In this document: positions 29,933 to 30,870 of the stretch, one piece after another
Layout: every line of letters starts with the position of its first letter
Numbering within the stretch: the stretch's first letter is position 1
Assembly: GCA_018711265.1 (NCBI GenBank)
Contig: DVIM01000036.1
Location: 1 to 30,870, forward strand
Direction of reading: 5' to 3'
Origin: Spyradocola merdavium
GTDB lineage: Bacteria > Bacillota > Clostridia > Christensenellales > UBA1750
Length of the DNA stretch: 30,870 nt
The notes under the pieces: model-generated
What the model was told of the DNA's origin: nothing
Databases searched by the model: none
What the model saw: only the letters and a program-made list of their open reading frames with translations
Program-made: the position numbers and the translations under genes

Positions 29933-30604
29933 TTACTCCTTCTCTGCCCCCGTTGCGGAGGCGTCCGCCTCGTCCCAGGGGCCGTAGTCCTCCTCCAGGA
30001 GCAGCGGCTCCACGCGGCCGAGGCTCGCCTCCACAAGCCCGGCCAGAAAGGCCGGCGCGTCCTCCTGCTTGACGGACACGTCGTAGGTGACGGAGGCGGC
30101 AAAGTCGCGCGCGTTCACGCGCACGGGCTGAAACTTCAAAAAGTAGTCGAGCTTGCCCACCATGGCGTAGTCCGCGTCGAAGAGGTAGCGGTGCGTCTTG
30201 TGCATCACGACCACGCGCGCGGCGTCCAGCGCGGCCTTGCTCCCCTGCGCATAGGCGCGGATCAGCCCGCCCGCCCCCAGCAGAATCCCACCGAAGTACC
30301 GCGTCACCACCACGCACACGTCCACGACGCCGCGGGCCTTGATCACCTCGATGATCGGCGCGCCGGCCGTGCCCGAGGGCTCGCCGTCGTCCGAATACCG
30401 CGCGATGCCGGCGTTGCGGCCGATGACGTAGGCGTAGCAGTTGTGGGAGGCGTCCTTGTGCTCGCGGCGGATGTCGGCCAGGAAGTCCAGCGCCTCCTCT
30501 TCGGTCCTGCAGGGCGCCCCGTGGCCGATGAAGCGGCTCTTGTTGATGATGAACTGCTCGCTGCCCCGGGCGAGTACCGTGCGATAGGCGTCCTGTCCGC
30601 TCAA
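29933..30604 (-). CDS. yigZ: YigZ/IMPACT family protein
   Basis: The 223-residue protein is of the YigZ (UPF0029/IMPACT) family. The N-terminal domain holds NKSRFIGH (about 21-28), HNCYAYVIG (54-62) and the family signature ARYSDDGEPSGTAG (68-81) followed by VVVTRYFGGILLGAGGLIRAY (98-118). A C-terminal RNase-P-like/EF-G-like domain covers about 135-210. Its function is unclear; the eukaryotic relative IMPACT affects translation control. The start is TTG (30604-30602), overlapping the MFS gene stop as TTGA, with GGAGAGGG upstream; an ATG in this frame near the start was not found. It is cotranscribed with the MFS and sulfatase genes. Confidence 0.92.
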   Translation of the reverse strand: MSGQDAYRTVLARGSEQFIINKSRFIGHGAPCRTEEEALDFLADIRREHKDASHNCYAYVIGRNAGIARYSDDGEPSGTAGAPIIEVIKARGVVDVCVVVTRYFGGILLGAGGLIRAYAQGSKAALDAARVVVMHKTHRYLFDADYAMVGKLDYFLKFQPVRVNARDFAASVTYDVSVKQEDAPAFLAGLVEASLGRVEPLLLEEDYGPWDEADASATGAEKE

Positions 30605-30870
30605 GCTTCTCCCTCTCCTTTCGCCGCCTCCGGCGGTCTTTCGCGCACCTGCAGGAGGAGCGCAAGGCCCGGCACCGTCAGCCCCAGGCAGGCCAGGGCC
30701 GAAAACTCATAGCCGATCCAGTCGATCAGCGCGCCCGTGATCATCGAGGCCACGGCCGCCGAGATGGTCAGCGCCATGTTGATGAGACTGTAATACCCTA
30801 CCCGCTCCTCATAGGGGCAGAGGTGGAAGACCATGTTGCGCGACCCCAGGGCATTGGCCGCGTTGGCCAG
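30601..30870 (-). CDS. MFS-type transporter, C-terminal end (partial)
   Basis: Only the last 89 residues are in the window; the frame is open to the edge and continues outside. It shows two hydrophobic segments (YYSLINMALTISAAVASMITGALI and FSALACLGLTVPGLALLL) separated by DWIGYE, and a charged tail RERPPEAAKGEGEA. VFHLCPYEERVGYYSLI ahead of the first segment resembles the loop before the penultimate helices of major facilitator proteins. Substrate unknown. The stop overlaps the yigZ start. Confidence 0.7.
   Translation of the reverse strand: MANAANALGSRNMVFHLCPYEERVGYYSLINMALTISAAVASMITGALIDWIGYEFSALACLGLTVPGLALLLQVRERPPEAAKGEGEA

Overview
The window looks like a chromosomal piece of a high-GC member of the Firmicutes, probably a strictly anaerobic gut-type Clostridia lineage. 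The reasons are two tRNA-sensing T-box leaders, strong AGGAGG ribosome binding sites, sigma-A style promoters with 16-17 bp spacing, an archaeal-type AspRS linked to GatCAB, a NifU-like/GGGtGRT gene pair, and a formylglycine-type sulfatase. No rRNA, tRNA, CRISPR array or insertion sequence was seen. Most genes are on the minus strand. The species cannot be named from this sequence.

Layout. 1-650: an array of 96-bp tandem repeats carrying hairpins, then a very strong rightward terminator. 655-5600 (minus): promoter, T-box leader, aspS, gatC, gatA, gatB, the indirect Asn-tRNA (and Gln-tRNA) route. 5625-6550 (minus): a lone lipoprotein gene with its own promoter and terminator. 6612-9271 (minus): promoter, Met-type T-box, metN-metI-metQ methionine ABC importer; MetN lacks the usual C-terminal regulatory domain. 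9373-12108 (plus): an ADP-ribosylglycohydrolase-family gene and two GNAT acetyltransferases, the second resembling aminoglycoside 6'-N-acetyltransferases. 12095-12925 (minus): a nitrilase-family hydrolase, divergent from an acyl-ACP thioesterase (plus).

13826-19992 (minus): ygiQ, a degenerate ADP-ribosylglycohydrolase-like gene, a dUTPase-family gene and a CE15-like esterase are packed as one transcription unit. They are followed by a separately promoted beta-hydroxyacid dehydrogenase with a cre-like operator. 20027-21396 (minus): an enolase-superfamily acid-sugar dehydratase. 21411-22421: a small XRE regulator divergent from an AT-richer cassette of a 48-codon small ORF and a secreted protein, with inverted repeats around the shared promoter region. 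22493-24155 (minus): an XRE/S24-like regulator and a xylose-isomerase-like TIM-barrel gene. 24161-26031 (plus): the NifU-like scaffold and GGGtGRT protein, transcribed back-to-back from that regulator. Then a VOC protein (plus), an RluA-type pseudouridine synthase and ilvE (minus). The end holds an MFS transporter (partial), yigZ and a sulfatase broken by one frameshift (minus).

Functional themes are amino-acid/tRNA supply under T-box control, acid-sugar and polysaccharide-decoration catabolism (dehydratase, semialdehyde reductase, CE15-like esterase, sulfatase, sugar isomerase), and several poorly understood gene associations. The strongest candidates for under-described biology are the XRE/small ORF/secreted-protein cassette, the NifU-like/GGGtGRT pair with its divergent regulator, and the ygiQ - inactive ADP-ribosylglycohydrolase - dUTPase unit.
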